Shown here: piece by piece, positions 27,462-36,308 of the stretch
How positions within the stretch are numbered: position 1 is the first letter of the stretch
Layout: every line of letters starts with the position of its first letter
From: JAIVJM01 sp963816985
GTDB lineage: Bacteria > Acidobacteriota > Blastocatellia > Pyrinomonadales > Pyrinomonadaceae
DNA length: 64,000 nucleotides
Reading direction: 5' to 3'
NCBI GenBank assembly: GCA_963816985.1
Contig: CAWFMF010000004.1
Span: 4,030,001-4,094,000, forward strand
The notes under the pieces: generated by a model
Told to the model about the DNA's origin: nothing
Databases searched by the model: none
Seen by the model: only the letters and a program-made list of their open reading frames with translations
Made by a program: the position numbers and the translations under genes

Positions 27462-27540
27462 AAACAGTACCGCGAGCGATAGCGAGCGGGTTGAGTTTAG
27501 TGATGCTCAACCCGCTCGCTACCGCTCGCGGTACTGTTTT
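27461..27540. repeat. 35-base inverted repeat, copy A
   Basis: Arms 27461-27495 and 27506-27540 pair with one mismatch (AAAACAGTACCGCGAGCGAT begins the left arm). A nearly identical element lies 15 kb away at 42814-42892, so this is a dispersed family. It sits between two convergent genes and may also terminate them. Confidence 0.88.
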
Positions 27541-27554
27541 ACCGGCGGTCTAAC

Positions 27555-28367
27555 TCAATAACTGCCGTCGGGCACGTTCATCTTTTGCAGGACGAAGACG
27601 ACGCGCATCGTCTGCGGTCGCCGGTCGAGCGAGGCCGGGACGAAGGCCGGGCTGCGGCGGAAGGCGTCTTGCAACTCGTCGAGCATCCGAGGGTTGCGGG
27701 GCGCTTCGACGACCGCCGCGAGCGAGGCGCTGCCGTTGCCGTACACGTCGGCGACCACGATCATGTCGTCGTCGTCGGGGCGGTTGCTCGAAGACGGTGT
27801 CCATGCCAGTCGGGCCAGCGCGCCGCGCGGGTTCAAGGTCGGCGACTCAGGCGCGTAGAGCGAGCGACCGGCGGCGTAGAGTTCCGGCGAGACGGGCCGC
27901 GTCACGTCGTAGCCGCCCTCGCCGTCCACCCACGTCACCGTGTATGGAAGCCCGGCTTCGAGTCGCTGCGCGGCGGCGAGGTTCCGCATGATTTCAATCT
28001 GCGAGCGGAGCGCGCCGAAGACCGCGACGAAGAGGAGCGCCGAGTAGAACGCGCCGACGGCATAGGGCATGAGGCGCGGTTCGAGCCAGCGCATGATCCT
28101 TTCGGGCACGGGCAGCGGCGCGGGGCGTGCGCGGCGCGCGGCGCGTTCGATTGAGAGAGCGTTATTGATTGAGTTCGCGAGGTCGGGCGGGGGCGCGGGC
28201 CGTGTCACCAGTGAGAGGCTGCGGACGAGTGAGCGCGTCTGTTCGAGTTGATGGCGGCACGGCGGGCACACGTCAAGGTGCTCGTCCACGGCGGCGCACG
28301 CCTCGCGCGGCAGCTCGCCGTCCAGATAGAGCGAAAAGACTCTCAGCGTTTCTTCACACGTCGTCAT
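27555..28367 (-). CDS. Anti-sigma factor-like membrane protein
   Basis: A 270-residue protein with the zinc-binding anti-sigma signature near its N-terminus (ACAAVDEHLDVCPPCRHQL: His-x3-Cys-x2-Cys, with an upstream Cys). One membrane segment follows (MPYAVGAFYSALLFVAVFG), and then a periplasmic domain of unknown fold. It lies 400 bases downstream of an ECF sigma factor on the same strand, and the pair is the classic sigma/anti-sigma arrangement. The signal it senses is not evident. Confidence 0.82.
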   Translation of the reverse strand: MTTCEETLRVFSLYLDGELPREACAAVDEHLDVCPPCRHQLEQTRSLVRSLSLVTRPAPPPDLANSINNALSIERAARRARPAPLPVPERIMRWLEPRLMPYAVGAFYSALLFVAVFGALRSQIEIMRNLAAAQRLEAGLPYTVTWVDGEGGYDVTRPVSPELYAAGRSLYAPESPTLNPRGALARLAWTPSSSNRPDDDDMIVVADVYGNGSASLAAVVEAPRNPRMLDELQDAFRRSPAFVPASLDRRPQTMRVVFVLQKMNVPDGSY

Positions 28368-28774
28368 AAATCTTGTGCCGGATGCTGGGTGTCGGGTTTC
28401 AAGGAGCGGTCTTGAACCGTCACCTGAAACCTGTTACCCGAAACCTGCTCCGCGAGCCGAATGGCTGACCAACCCCGGCTGCTCCCTTTTAGAAAGGAAG
28501 CAACTCTGAAAGACCCCGTCGGGTGTGGACGCTTGAGAGGGCATCCGGGCCTGGACAAACGGGACAAGAGAAACGGGTTGTTGCTGGCCGCGTTTTCAAA
28601 TCCGTCTGCGCCCGGACTGACCGTAGAGCGCCGCGCCCGCGAGACCGTTCGCCGCTTCCTGACCCATTCGGCACCGGGTTCTTGGTGAAGCCGGGGCGGG
28701 GCAGCCATTCGGTCCGCGCATTTGCGTTCGGAAGAAGTAGTGCCCGCCTCCTCGCGCAAATCTAAAACTTAAAT
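28368..28774 (-). other. Gap between ECF sigma and anti-sigma genes
   Basis: About 400 bases without a convincing frame. It has a word-like imperfect repeat near 28385-28450 (GAAACCTG twice) and GC-rich sequence. Sigma and anti-sigma genes are usually adjacent or overlapping, so the spacer is unusually long. No promoter is evident. Confidence 0.4.
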
Positions 28775-29446
28775 TTACAAAGAGCCTTCGAGCCTGCGCC
28801 GCAACTCCGTGCGGCCTCTCGATAACCTTGATTTCACCGTGCCGACGCTCAGTTCGAGCGCCGAAGCCACCTCCTCGTAGCTGAGCCCCTCGATGTCCCT
28901 CAGGACGACCACCTCTCGATAGGGCCGCGAGATTGAGCGGAGCGCGCCGAGGAGGAGTTGCTCGCGCTCGCGCGCTAAAGTGTTCTGCTCCGGGTCTTCG
29001 CCTTCCGGGCCGCGCAGCCTCTCGACGAGCGGCGTCTCGCTCTCGCCGCCCGACGGCGCGTCCAGAGAGACGGTGCGCTCGCGGCGACGTCGCTTCCACC
29101 AGCGCCAGCGGTTGCGCGCCTGGTTGACGGCGATGCGGTAGAGCCACGTCCGCAGGTCTGCGTCGCCGCGAAAGTTCGCGATGTAGCGGAAGGCTTGCAG
29201 GAAAGTCTCCTGCGTCAGGTCGCGCGCCTCTTCCGCGTCCTCGGTCAAGCGGAAGAGGAGGGCATAGAGGTCGCCCGAACGCTCGTCCACCAACCGCTGG
29301 AAGGCCCACGCGTCGCCCGCCTTCAGTCTTTCAAGGAACTGCTCTTCGACGGCCCCGGCGGAGCGCACCTCAGCCGAGGCTGCCGCGTCGGCAACCCTCT
29401 CCAGTTCCGCTTCCACGCGGAGGGCGATAGGCTCTCCGAAGCTCAC
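28775..29446 (-). CDS. ECF-type RNA polymerase sigma factor
   Basis: A 223-residue protein starting at GTG, after a GGAGGA site. Region 2 is visible in LFRLTEDAEEARDLTQETFLQAFR and the DNA-melting segment RTWLYRIAVNQARNRWR. Region 4 is REVVVLRDIEGLSYEEVASALELSVGTVKSRLSRGR, a helix-turn-helix for the -35 box. The linker between regions is long and acidic. It should be held inactive by the zinc-binding membrane protein encoded downstream. Confidence 0.93.
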   Translation of the reverse strand: MSFGEPIALRVEAELERVADAAASAEVRSAGAVEEQFLERLKAGDAWAFQRLVDERSGDLYALLFRLTEDAEEARDLTQETFLQAFRYIANFRGDADLRTWLYRIAVNQARNRWRWWKRRRRERTVSLDAPSGGESETPLVERLRGPEGEDPEQNTLAREREQLLLGALRSISRPYREVVVLRDIEGLSYEEVASALELSVGTVKSRLSRGRTELRRRLEGSL

Positions 29447-29883
29447 AGGCGTCCTCCGGGGGACTGGGGAGGTTTGTCAAAGGGCCGTCGCCCATTTAAC
29501 TGAACACTTAGACACTCCCCTCTGGGGCTTTGTTCCAAAAATAATTTCATCCGACAGTTCGATGCTTTCGGGAGGGATTTAGCGCGCCGCGAGGCCCGCC
29601 GCCACTCCGTCTCAAACGATGATGTACCGCAAGTTTCCTGCTTCATACCACAAAAAGTCGAGCGCGGGCGTAAAAATTTTCGGCGCGGTCGCCGGGGCGC
29701 TTCCGGCGTCGCCGCCCGTGGACGGCTCCGGGCTCCCCGCCGGAGGTCTCTCCGGGCCAAGCAACGCGGCTCCGAGTTTCGCCTGCTTGACAACCGCTCG
29801 CGCCCGTCGTTAGAGTGAAGCCTTTGCCTCCGACCTCATTTTGAGAACGCACCCGACTATGCGGTCTTGCACAAGGAAAAGAA
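29447..29883. other. Divergent intergenic region, no gene seen
   Basis: This is the 437-base gap between the divergent sigma factor and TPR-like genes. It should carry both promoters. A TTGACA-like box at about 29472-29477 on the minus strand is the only candidate, and it lacks a clear -10 partner. Open frames here lack ribosome sites. Confidence 0.35.
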
Positions 29884-30708
29884 GTGGCCCGAACGACGAA
29901 AAAGCAACGCGCCAAGCAGCTCAAGCACGACAAATTCCGTGACACGACGCTGAACTACGCCGACCGCATCGCGCACCGCGCCGAAGGGCGTGGCCGCACG
30001 ATCCTCTATCTTCTGGGGGCCGTGGTCGCCGCCACCATCCTCTTCTTCGTCTACTCGTGGTGGAGCGAGGGCCGCGCGGACGCCGCGCGCCTCGCGCTCG
30101 GCAAGGCCATCGAGATCGCCGACGCGCCCATCGTCACGGGGACGCCGCAGCCCAATCAGACCGGCCCGACTTTTCCGAGCGAGCGAGAGCGCGCGCAGAA
30201 GGCGGTCGAGGAGTTCCAGAAGGTTCAGCAGAACCACGGCTCGCCGTACAAAGAGATGGCGCGCTACATGGCCGCCGTCAACCTCGTGACGGTTGACCGC
30301 CCGAAGGGGCTCTCGGAGTTGGAGGCTTTGACCAAGGACGGCAATTCGGAGGTCGCGGCGCGCGCGAAATTCTCTCTGGCGCAGGCGCGCGAGACCGACG
30401 GGCAGCTCGACGCGGCGGCGGCTCTCTATCAAGAGCTGGCGCAGGACAAGAACAAGACCATCGCCGAGAACACCTTGAACATGCGGCTTGCCTCCATCTA
30501 CGAGAAGCAGGGGAAGAAGGACGCCGCCGTTGACATCCTCTTCAAGATGGTCGAGGCGTCGCGCAAGGCGAAGGACAAGGAAGGCAAGCCGCTGACCGAG
30601 ACCGCCGTCACGCGCGCCGCGTCGGAGAAGCTGCAAACCCTCAGCCCCGAACGCTACAAGCAACTCCCGCCCGAACCCGCCGCACCGGCCATGCCCCTCG
30701 GTTTATAG
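29884..30708 (+). CDS. Membrane-anchored TPR-like protein (YfgM-like)
   Basis: A 274-residue protein starting at GTG. A basic N-terminus (ARTTKKQRAKQLKHDKFRD) precedes one membrane helix (ILYLLGAVVAATILFFVYSWW). A periplasmic domain of TPR-like helices follows (AARLALGKAIEIADAPIVTG, AKFSLAQARETDGQLDAAAA). The layout is like YfgM, a partner of translocon and chaperones, but the match is only in architecture. A proline-rich tail ends the protein. Confidence 0.72.
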   Translation: MARTTKKQRAKQLKHDKFRDTTLNYADRIAHRAEGRGRTILYLLGAVVAATILFFVYSWWSEGRADAARLALGKAIEIADAPIVTGTPQPNQTGPTFPSERERAQKAVEEFQKVQQNHGSPYKEMARYMAAVNLVTVDRPKGLSELEALTKDGNSEVAARAKFSLAQARETDGQLDAAAALYQELAQDKNKTIAENTLNMRLASIYEKQGKKDAAVDILFKMVEASRKAKDKEGKPLTETAVTRAASEKLQTLSPERYKQLPPEPAAPAMPLGL

Positions 30709-30746
30709 ACGACGGGGCCGACGCATCTCAAGTCCTCGAAACTCCT

Positions 30747-31871
30747 TTGGACAATCTCACTCATTCGCTCGTCGGGCTGGCCGCCGCAAGGGCGGGGCTT
30801 GAGCGTTCGAGTCCTTACGCGACGTTCGTCTGCGTCGCCGCCGCCAACCTCCCCGACGCGGACATCGTCGCGCTCGCCGGCGGTCAGTATTATTACCTCG
30901 AACATCATCGAGGCATCACGCACTCGATTGTCGGCACGCTCGCGCTCTCGCTCCTCCTGCCCGTGATTGTCTACTTCGGCGAAAGACTCTTCGCGCGCCT
31001 GCGTGGGAGGGAAGCGAGGGCGAACTTGAAAGGGCTGCTGGTCTGCTCGCTCGTCCTCGGCGCGTCGCACCCTTTGCTCGACTGGACGAACAACTACGGC
31101 GTGCGCCCGCTTTTGCCGTGGGACGGGTTGAGGCTCTACGGCGACCTCGTCTTCATCCTCGACCCCTGGCTCTGGCTGATGCTCGGCGGCTCGGTCTTCC
31201 TTCTCACGGGCGCGTCGCGGTGGCGCATCCGGCTCTGGGCGCTGCTCGGCGTCGTGCTCTCGACCGCCATCCTATTCTTACCTTTGCGCGAGGGGATGGA
31301 GATACCGACGGGCGCGCGCGTGTTGTGGGCGGCGGGTGTGGTGTGCGTCATCGTGCTGCGGCAATTAAAAGTCGGGGAGCGTTGGGGCGCTGGGCTTCCG
31401 GCGACGGCGCTCGCGCTCGTCGTCGTCTACTGGGGCCTGCTCGCCGTGCTCCACGCGCGGGCCTTCTCGCACGCGCAAGTCGCCGCGCGGAGGATAGCGA
31501 TTGAGCGCGGCGAGGGCGTGGGTCAACTGGCGGCGACGCCGATGCTGGCCGACCCTCTGACGTGGCGCTGCCTCGCCGAGACCGAAGGCGGGACTTTTAT
31601 GTTCGACCTCTTTTTGAAGTCCGACGGCGGGGCCGAAGTTACAAACCTCTTCCGCGTCGAGAAGCCCGAAGGCGAGGACGCCAGCCTCGTCGCGCGCGCG
31701 GCGGAAGACCCGCGCGCCCGCGTCCTCCTCGACTTCGCGCGCTTCCCCTCGTCGCGCGTCTCACGCGACTGCGCCGGGGAGACGGTCGTCCAGTTCTCAG
31801 ACCTCCGCTTCGTCACGCCCGGCGACCGCACGAGCGGCGGCAACTTCTCCCTCAACGTCCGTCTGAAGTAA
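30747..31871 (+). CDS. YdjM/DUF457-family membrane-bound metal-dependent hydrolase
   Basis: A 374-residue protein, probably starting at TTG (MDNLTHSLVGLAAARAGL). It has the family hallmarks: NLTHSLVG at the start, LPDADIVA, and HHRGITHSIVG, which together give a cluster of His and Asp able to bind metal at the membrane face. About seven hydrophobic segments follow. The C-terminal ~110 residues are soluble. Relatives are linked to membrane lipid or stress functions; the substrate is unknown. Confidence 0.82.
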   Translation: MDNLTHSLVGLAAARAGLERSSPYATFVCVAAANLPDADIVALAGGQYYYLEHHRGITHSIVGTLALSLLLPVIVYFGERLFARLRGREARANLKGLLVCSLVLGASHPLLDWTNNYGVRPLLPWDGLRLYGDLVFILDPWLWLMLGGSVFLLTGASRWRIRLWALLGVVLSTAILFLPLREGMEIPTGARVLWAAGVVCVIVLRQLKVGERWGAGLPATALALVVVYWGLLAVLHARAFSHAQVAARRIAIERGEGVGQLAATPMLADPLTWRCLAETEGGTFMFDLFLKSDGGAEVTNLFRVEKPEGEDASLVARAAEDPRARVLLDFARFPSSRVSRDCAGETVVQFSDLRFVTPGDRTSGGNFSLNVRLK

Positions 31872-32037
31872 GTAGGCTGCGCCGCCTCCTTATCTTTTTG
31901 AACCGCGACGTTCAATGCTTCGTACTAAATGCGGCGTCGCGGATTTTGCTTGAACTTTAAACTTCGACACATTAAATTGTGGCTGCTGCATTGAAAGACT
32001 CTCGATGCTCTCCCGTCTCAACGGAAAGGAACCTCCA

Positions 32038-33159
32038 ATGAAAAAAGTGACCCCGCTGCGGGCCATGATGTCCTTCGTCTTAACTCTGGCGTTCGCCGCC
32101 GTCGCCGGCGCGCAAGGGCTGGTTGATTCGCGGAGCGCGCTCTCCACCTTCCCCGACTCGCAGGCCGTCCTCTACGTCAACGTCAAGCGGCTCGTCGGCG
32201 AGGCCATGCCGCGCGTGCTGCCCGCCGCCGAGTACCAGAAGCTCCTCGCCGAGCCGCAGAAGGTCGGCTTCGACGTGCGCAGCGTGGACTACGCCGTCGC
32301 GGGCGTGCGCTTTAACAACGCGGAGGCGATGGGCGGGATGCCCGAATTCGTCCTCCTCCTCAAAGGCACTTTCAACGCCGACTCGCTCCTCACGCTCGCG
32401 CGTGTCGCCATGGGCACGCAGAAGGAGTTGCAGTCGCGGCAGGAGACGCACGGCGGGCTCACCGTCGAAATCATCAACATCGAAAAGATGATGAGCGGCG
32501 AGCCCAAAGCGGGCGAGGAGAAGAAGCCCTCGCCTTACCCGGAGATAGCCGTCGTGGCGCTCGACTCGAACACGCTCGTCGCGGGCGTCCCGGCCTACGT
32601 GCGCGCGACGATTGATTCGGTCGGGGGTGGTCAGGGCAACCTCCGCGCCAGTCTCGTCGAACTCGGCGCGCGCGACTCGCAGGCGCTTTGGAGCCTCTCG
32701 GCGGAACTCCCGCCGGGCCTCGCCGAGTACGCCAAGAAGTTCGGCATGCCCGCCAACGCCGAGATGGAGAACATGATCGGCTGGTTCAAGCAGATCGGCC
32801 TCTCGAACGGGATGGACGACTTGAACTTCACCATGCGCGCCGCCGTCGGCACCGACAGCGCCGAGCACGCGAGCGCCTTGAGCGGCATCGTCCAGATGGG
32901 CATCAAGGCCGCGCAGTCCGCCGCCGAGGCCGACATCGCGAAGAAGAAGGCGAAGCCCGCCGAGTCTCGGCAGGCGCAGTTGGCCCTCAACGCGCTCCGC
33001 TCCTTCACGAACCAGACGGAGGGCAACACGCTCCTGCTCGGCATCTCCGTCCCGCAGAGCACGGTCTCCGAAGTCGTCCGCAAGGAGTTCATCAAGAAGC
33101 CCGCCAAGACGACCCGGCGCAAGGCGACGCCGAGAAGGTCTGCGCGGCGCAAACGTTAA
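32038..33159 (+). CDS. Secreted protein of unknown function
   Basis: A 373-residue protein starting at ATG 32038 after GGAAAGGA. A signal peptide ends near AVAGAQG. The mature part begins with STFPDSQAVLYVNVKRLVGE and has repeated beta-alpha stretches such as VDYAVAGVRFNNAEAMGGMPEFV. This organisation is seen in DUF3352-like secreted proteins. The C-terminus is a strongly basic tail (KKPAKTTRRKATPRRSARRK) that might bind nucleic acid or the envelope. No enzyme motif is seen. Confidence 0.7.
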   Translation: MKKVTPLRAMMSFVLTLAFAAVAGAQGLVDSRSALSTFPDSQAVLYVNVKRLVGEAMPRVLPAAEYQKLLAEPQKVGFDVRSVDYAVAGVRFNNAEAMGGMPEFVLLLKGTFNADSLLTLARVAMGTQKELQSRQETHGGLTVEIINIEKMMSGEPKAGEEKKPSPYPEIAVVALDSNTLVAGVPAYVRATIDSVGGGQGNLRASLVELGARDSQALWSLSAELPPGLAEYAKKFGMPANAEMENMIGWFKQIGLSNGMDDLNFTMRAAVGTDSAEHASALSGIVQMGIKAAQSAAEADIAKKKAKPAESRQAQLALNALRSFTNQTEGNTLLLGISVPQSTVSEVVRKEFIKKPAKTTRRKATPRRSARRKR

Positions 33160-33206
33160 GGCCCGGAAGTCGAGACACACCGGCGCGGAGTCCGAAACGA
33201 AAACAT

Positions 33207-33244
33207 GAGCGGCGGGGGATGGGACAAAAACGCCCCCGCCGCTC
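33207..33244 (+). terminator. GC-rich hairpin after the secreted-protein gene
   Basis: GAGCGGCGGGGG pairs with CCCCCGCCGCTC around a 14-base A-rich loop. It lacks a long T-run. Confidence 0.55.
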
Positions 33245-33286
33245 GTTCCTTCAGGCGACTGACAAACCCCGGACGTGAGGTGAGCT

Positions 33287-33950
33287 TTGGAAACCGTTTC
33301 CGAGAAGAAGCGCGCGCGCCGCATCATCCAACTGCTCAAACGCGAGTACCCGGACGCGACTTGCAGCCTTCATCACACGTCCCCGCTCGAACTCCTCGTC
33401 GCCACGATTCTCTCGGCGCAGTGCACGGACGAGCGCGTCAACCTCGTCACCGCCGACCTCTTCCGCAAGTACCGCACCTGCGAGGACTACGCCGCCGCGC
33501 CGGTTGCTGAACTAGAGCAAGACATCCGCTCGACCGGCTTCTTCCGCAACAAGGCCAAGGCCATTCAGGGCGCGTCCCGCCTGCTCTCGGAAGAGTTCGG
33601 CGGGCAAGTCCCGACGCACGATGGAAGAGCTGCTCCGGCTTCCCGGCGTCGCGCGCAAGACGGCGAACGTCGTCCTCGGCAACGCGTTCGGCATCGCCTC
33701 CGGCGTCGTCGTGGACACGCACGTCCAGCGTCTCTCCGCGCGGCTCGCGCTCTCCGAAGAGAAGTCGCCTGAGAAGATCGAGCAGGACTTGGCGGCCCTC
33801 GTCCCCGAAGCCGACTGGATAGTCTTCCCGCACCTCCTCATCGCCCACGGTCGCAAAATCTGCAAGGCCCGCACGCCCCTCTGCGCCGAATGCGTCCTCG
33901 AACCCCTCTGCCCTTCGTCTTTGCTCAAGAACCCCGGCGCGTCCTCTTGA
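33287..33950 (+). pseudogene. nth: Endonuclease III with one frameshift
   Basis: The first part (VSEKKRARRIIQLLKREYP to EEFGGQVP) and the second (MEELLRLPGVARKTANVVLG to the end) together make a normal endonuclease III of about 220 residues. The helix-hairpin-helix has the catalytic Lys, the Asp lies in VVVDTHVQRLS, and a C-x6-C-x2-C-x5-C iron-sulfur cluster is present. The two parts are in different frames: an extra C at about 33614-33618 (GTCCCGACGCACGATGG) breaks it. The insertion is in GC-rich sequence, so a sequencing error is a strong alternative. The start is TTG at 33287. Confidence 0.85.
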
Positions 33951-33960
33951 AACGGCTCCT

Positions 33961-34072
33961 GTCAGAACCGCCCGCGGTAGCGGGTGGGTATTGGTAACGT
34001 TAAGACTCGTCCACGACGACAGACGCGTGCCGGCGAAGGCGAGACCCGCCCGCTACCGCGCGCGGTTCTGAC
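33961..34072. repeat. Inverted-repeat hairpin, copy B1
   Basis: Arms 33961-33988 (GTCAGAACCGCCCGCGGTAG begins it) and 34045-34072 pair imperfectly around a 56-base loop. The arms are nearly the same sequence as the hairpin at 58287-58360, so both belong to one dispersed family. Confidence 0.82.
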
Positions 34073-34157
34073 TTGTTTTGGTCAACGACGCGCGAGTTGG
34101 GATATGATGCCTGCAAGTTCTTGCACCGAGTCATGTCCGCCGGAGGAGATTTCCATC

Positions 34158-35363
34158 TTGAACGAGAAGCGCCCGCTGACGGTCGTCTGTCTCTCCACTT
34201 TCGAGAAGGGGCAGGAGCTTATACGCGAGTGCAAGCGGCAGGGCTGCCACGTCATCCTCCTGACGCTCGAAACCCTGCGCGACGCCGACTGGCCGCGCGA
34301 GGCGATTGACGAGGCCTTCTACATGCCCGGCGACTTCGGCGTCGAGGACATCATCAAGAGCCTCGGCTACCTCGCGCGCACGCGCCCGCTCGACCGCATC
34401 GTGCCGCTCGACGACTTCGACGTGGAGACGGCGGCGGCGCTCCGCGAGCACTTCCGCCTCCCCGGCATGGGCGACACCACGGCGCGCTACTTCCGCGACA
34501 AGCTGGCGATGCGGATGAAGGCGCGCGACCATAACATCCTCGTCCCCGAATTCGTCCACGTCCTCAACTACGAGGCGGTCGGCGACTTCACGCGCCGCGT
34601 CCCGCCGCCGTGGATGCTCAAGCCGCGCTCGGAGGCTTCGGCGGTCGGCATCAGCAAGGTGCGCTGCGAGGAAGACCTCTGGCCGCTCCTCGAAGACTTG
34701 GGCGACCGGCGGTCTTACTACCTGCTCGAACAGTTCATTCCCGGCGAAATCTTCCACGTGGATTCAATCGTCTGGGGGCGCGAAATCGTCTTCGCCGCCG
34801 CGCACGAGTACGGCGCGCCGCCGATGGAGGTGATGCACGAGGGCGGCGTCTTCCTAACACGAACAATCGCGCGAGCCTCGGCGGACGCGCAGGCGCTCGA
34901 CGCACTCAACCGAGACCTTCTGGAATCGCTCGGCCTCGCGCGCGGCGTCACCCACACCGAGTTCATCAAGGCGCACGAAGACGGTCGCTTCTACTTCCTC
35001 GAAACGGCGGCGCGCGTCGGCGGCGCGAACATCGCCGAGGTCGTCGAAGCCGCGACCGGCGTCAACCTCTGGGCCGAGTGGGCGAAGATTGAGGTCGCAG
35101 GCGAGCACGGTCGCTACGAAGTCCCGCCCGCGCGCGAGGGCTACGCAGGCATCGTCACCACGCTCGCGCGGCAGGAGTGGCCCGACACTTCCGCATACGA
35201 CGACCCGGAAGTCGTCTGGCGTCTGCGGAAGAAGCATCACGTCGGACTCATCGTCGCCTCGCACGACCCGCAGCGCGTCGAGTGGCTCCTGCAACATTAC
35301 TCGTGCCGCTTCCTCGAAGACTTCTTCGCGCGCCTGCCCGCGCCCGACAAGCCGACGAGCTGA
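34158..35363 (+). CDS. ATP-grasp protein of unknown substrate
   Basis: A protein of about 401 residues. I start at TTG 34158 because GGAGGAG lies nine bases upstream; longer frames run back into the repeat hairpin. The fold is clear: an N-terminal PreATP domain (LTVVCLSTFEKGQELIREC), PWMLKPRSEASAVGISKVRCE for ATP binding, and GRFYFLETAARVGGANIAEV as the metal site. This resembles carboxylate-amine ligases of the PurK/carnosine-synthase type. The neighbours (nth, xerD) give no clue to the substrate. Confidence 0.78.
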   Translation: MNEKRPLTVVCLSTFEKGQELIRECKRQGCHVILLTLETLRDADWPREAIDEAFYMPGDFGVEDIIKSLGYLARTRPLDRIVPLDDFDVETAAALREHFRLPGMGDTTARYFRDKLAMRMKARDHNILVPEFVHVLNYEAVGDFTRRVPPPWMLKPRSEASAVGISKVRCEEDLWPLLEDLGDRRSYYLLEQFIPGEIFHVDSIVWGREIVFAAAHEYGAPPMEVMHEGGVFLTRTIARASADAQALDALNRDLLESLGLARGVTHTEFIKAHEDGRFYFLETAARVGGANIAEVVEAATGVNLWAEWAKIEVAGEHGRYEVPPAREGYAGIVTTLARQEWPDTSAYDDPEVVWRLRKKHHVGLIVASHDPQRVEWLLQHYSCRFLEDFFARLPAPDKPTS

Positions 35364-35381
35364 CCCCGGAGAGTGAAGCGC

Positions 35382-36308
35382 ATGGCGCGTGACCTGATTC
35401 GTGAATACCTTTTGTACCTGCAAGTGGAGAAGGGGCTCGCGGCCAGCTCCGTGGAGAGCTACCGGGGCGAGCTGGAGAAGCTCCGCGCGTGGGCCACTTC
35501 GCACGAACGCGCGCCGCAGGAGTTGGGGCAGGAAGCGTTGAAGCAGTTCATCATGTCTCTGACGCGCGCCGGACTCTCGCCGCGCTCGGTGAGCCGCGCG
35601 CTCAGCACCGTCCGTGGCTTCTACCGCTTCCTCTTAGTGGACGGACACCTGACGAACGACCCGACCGCCAACCTCATGAGCCCGCAGGCCGGGCAGAAGC
35701 TCCCGCGCTTCCTGACCGAAGAGGAGATGGGGCGGCTCCTGAACGCGCCCGACATCTCGACCGCCGAGGGCGTCCGCGACCGGGCTCTGATGGAGTTGCT
35801 CTACGCGACGGGCCTCCGCGTCTCGGAGCTGGTCTCTCTGACGCGGGGCAGTATCAACATTGACACCGGGCTGCTCACTTGCACGGGCAAGGGGAGCAAG
35901 CAGCGCAACGTCCCCGTCGGTCGCGGCGCGCTCTCGTGGTTGCAGAAGTATCAGGCGGCGCGGCGCACGCTCCTCGAAGGCAAAGAAGCAGACCGCCTCT
36001 TCGTCGGCGCGGGCGGTCGCGCGCTCACGCGGCAAGTCGTCTGGACGACGCTCCGGCGCTACGCCGTGGACGCGGGCCTGCGCGGCGTCTCGCCGCACGT
36101 CCTCCGCCACAGTTTTGCTACGCACCTGCTCGAACACGGCGCGGACACGCGCTCCGTCCAGGCCATGCTCGGCCACAGCGACCTCGCCACCACTCAGATT
36201 TACACCCACGTCACCGGCGAACGCCTCCGCAACGTCTACGAAAAGCATCACCCGCGCGCGCATCGAACCGGAGAGGAAATCCCCGACGCCACACCTCAGA
36301 CGGACTGA
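35382..36308 (+). CDS. xerD: Tyrosine recombinase XerD-like
   Basis: A 308-residue integrase-family protein. The N-terminal SAM-like domain (REYLLYLQVEKGLAASSVES) is typical of XerC/D. The catalytic residues are all visible: Arg in ATGLRVSELVSL, Lys in GKGSKQRNVPV, His-x-x-Arg in HVLRHSFATHLLE, His in LGHSDLATT and the Tyr in IYTHV. It should resolve chromosome dimers. The start at 35382 follows CGGAGA by nine bases; a GTG nine bases earlier is too close. The gene ends overlapping the convergent oxidoreductase gene by 13 bases. There is no sign that it belongs to a mobile element. Confidence 0.88.
   Translation: MARDLIREYLLYLQVEKGLAASSVESYRGELEKLRAWATSHERAPQELGQEALKQFIMSLTRAGLSPRSVSRALSTVRGFYRFLLVDGHLTNDPTANLMSPQAGQKLPRFLTEEEMGRLLNAPDISTAEGVRDRALMELLYATGLRVSELVSLTRGSINIDTGLLTCTGKGSKQRNVPVGRGALSWLQKYQAARRTLLEGKEADRLFVGAGGRALTRQVVWTTLRRYAVDAGLRGVSPHVLRHSFATHLLEHGADTRSVQAMLGHSDLATTQIYTHVTGERLRNVYEKHHPRAHRTGEEIPDATPQTD

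Noticed and set aside
35382..36308. XerD-like recombinase as integrase of a mobile island
   Set aside because: It has the usual XerD length and motifs and lies 10 kb from the tRNA array among housekeeping genes, with no attachment-site repeat.
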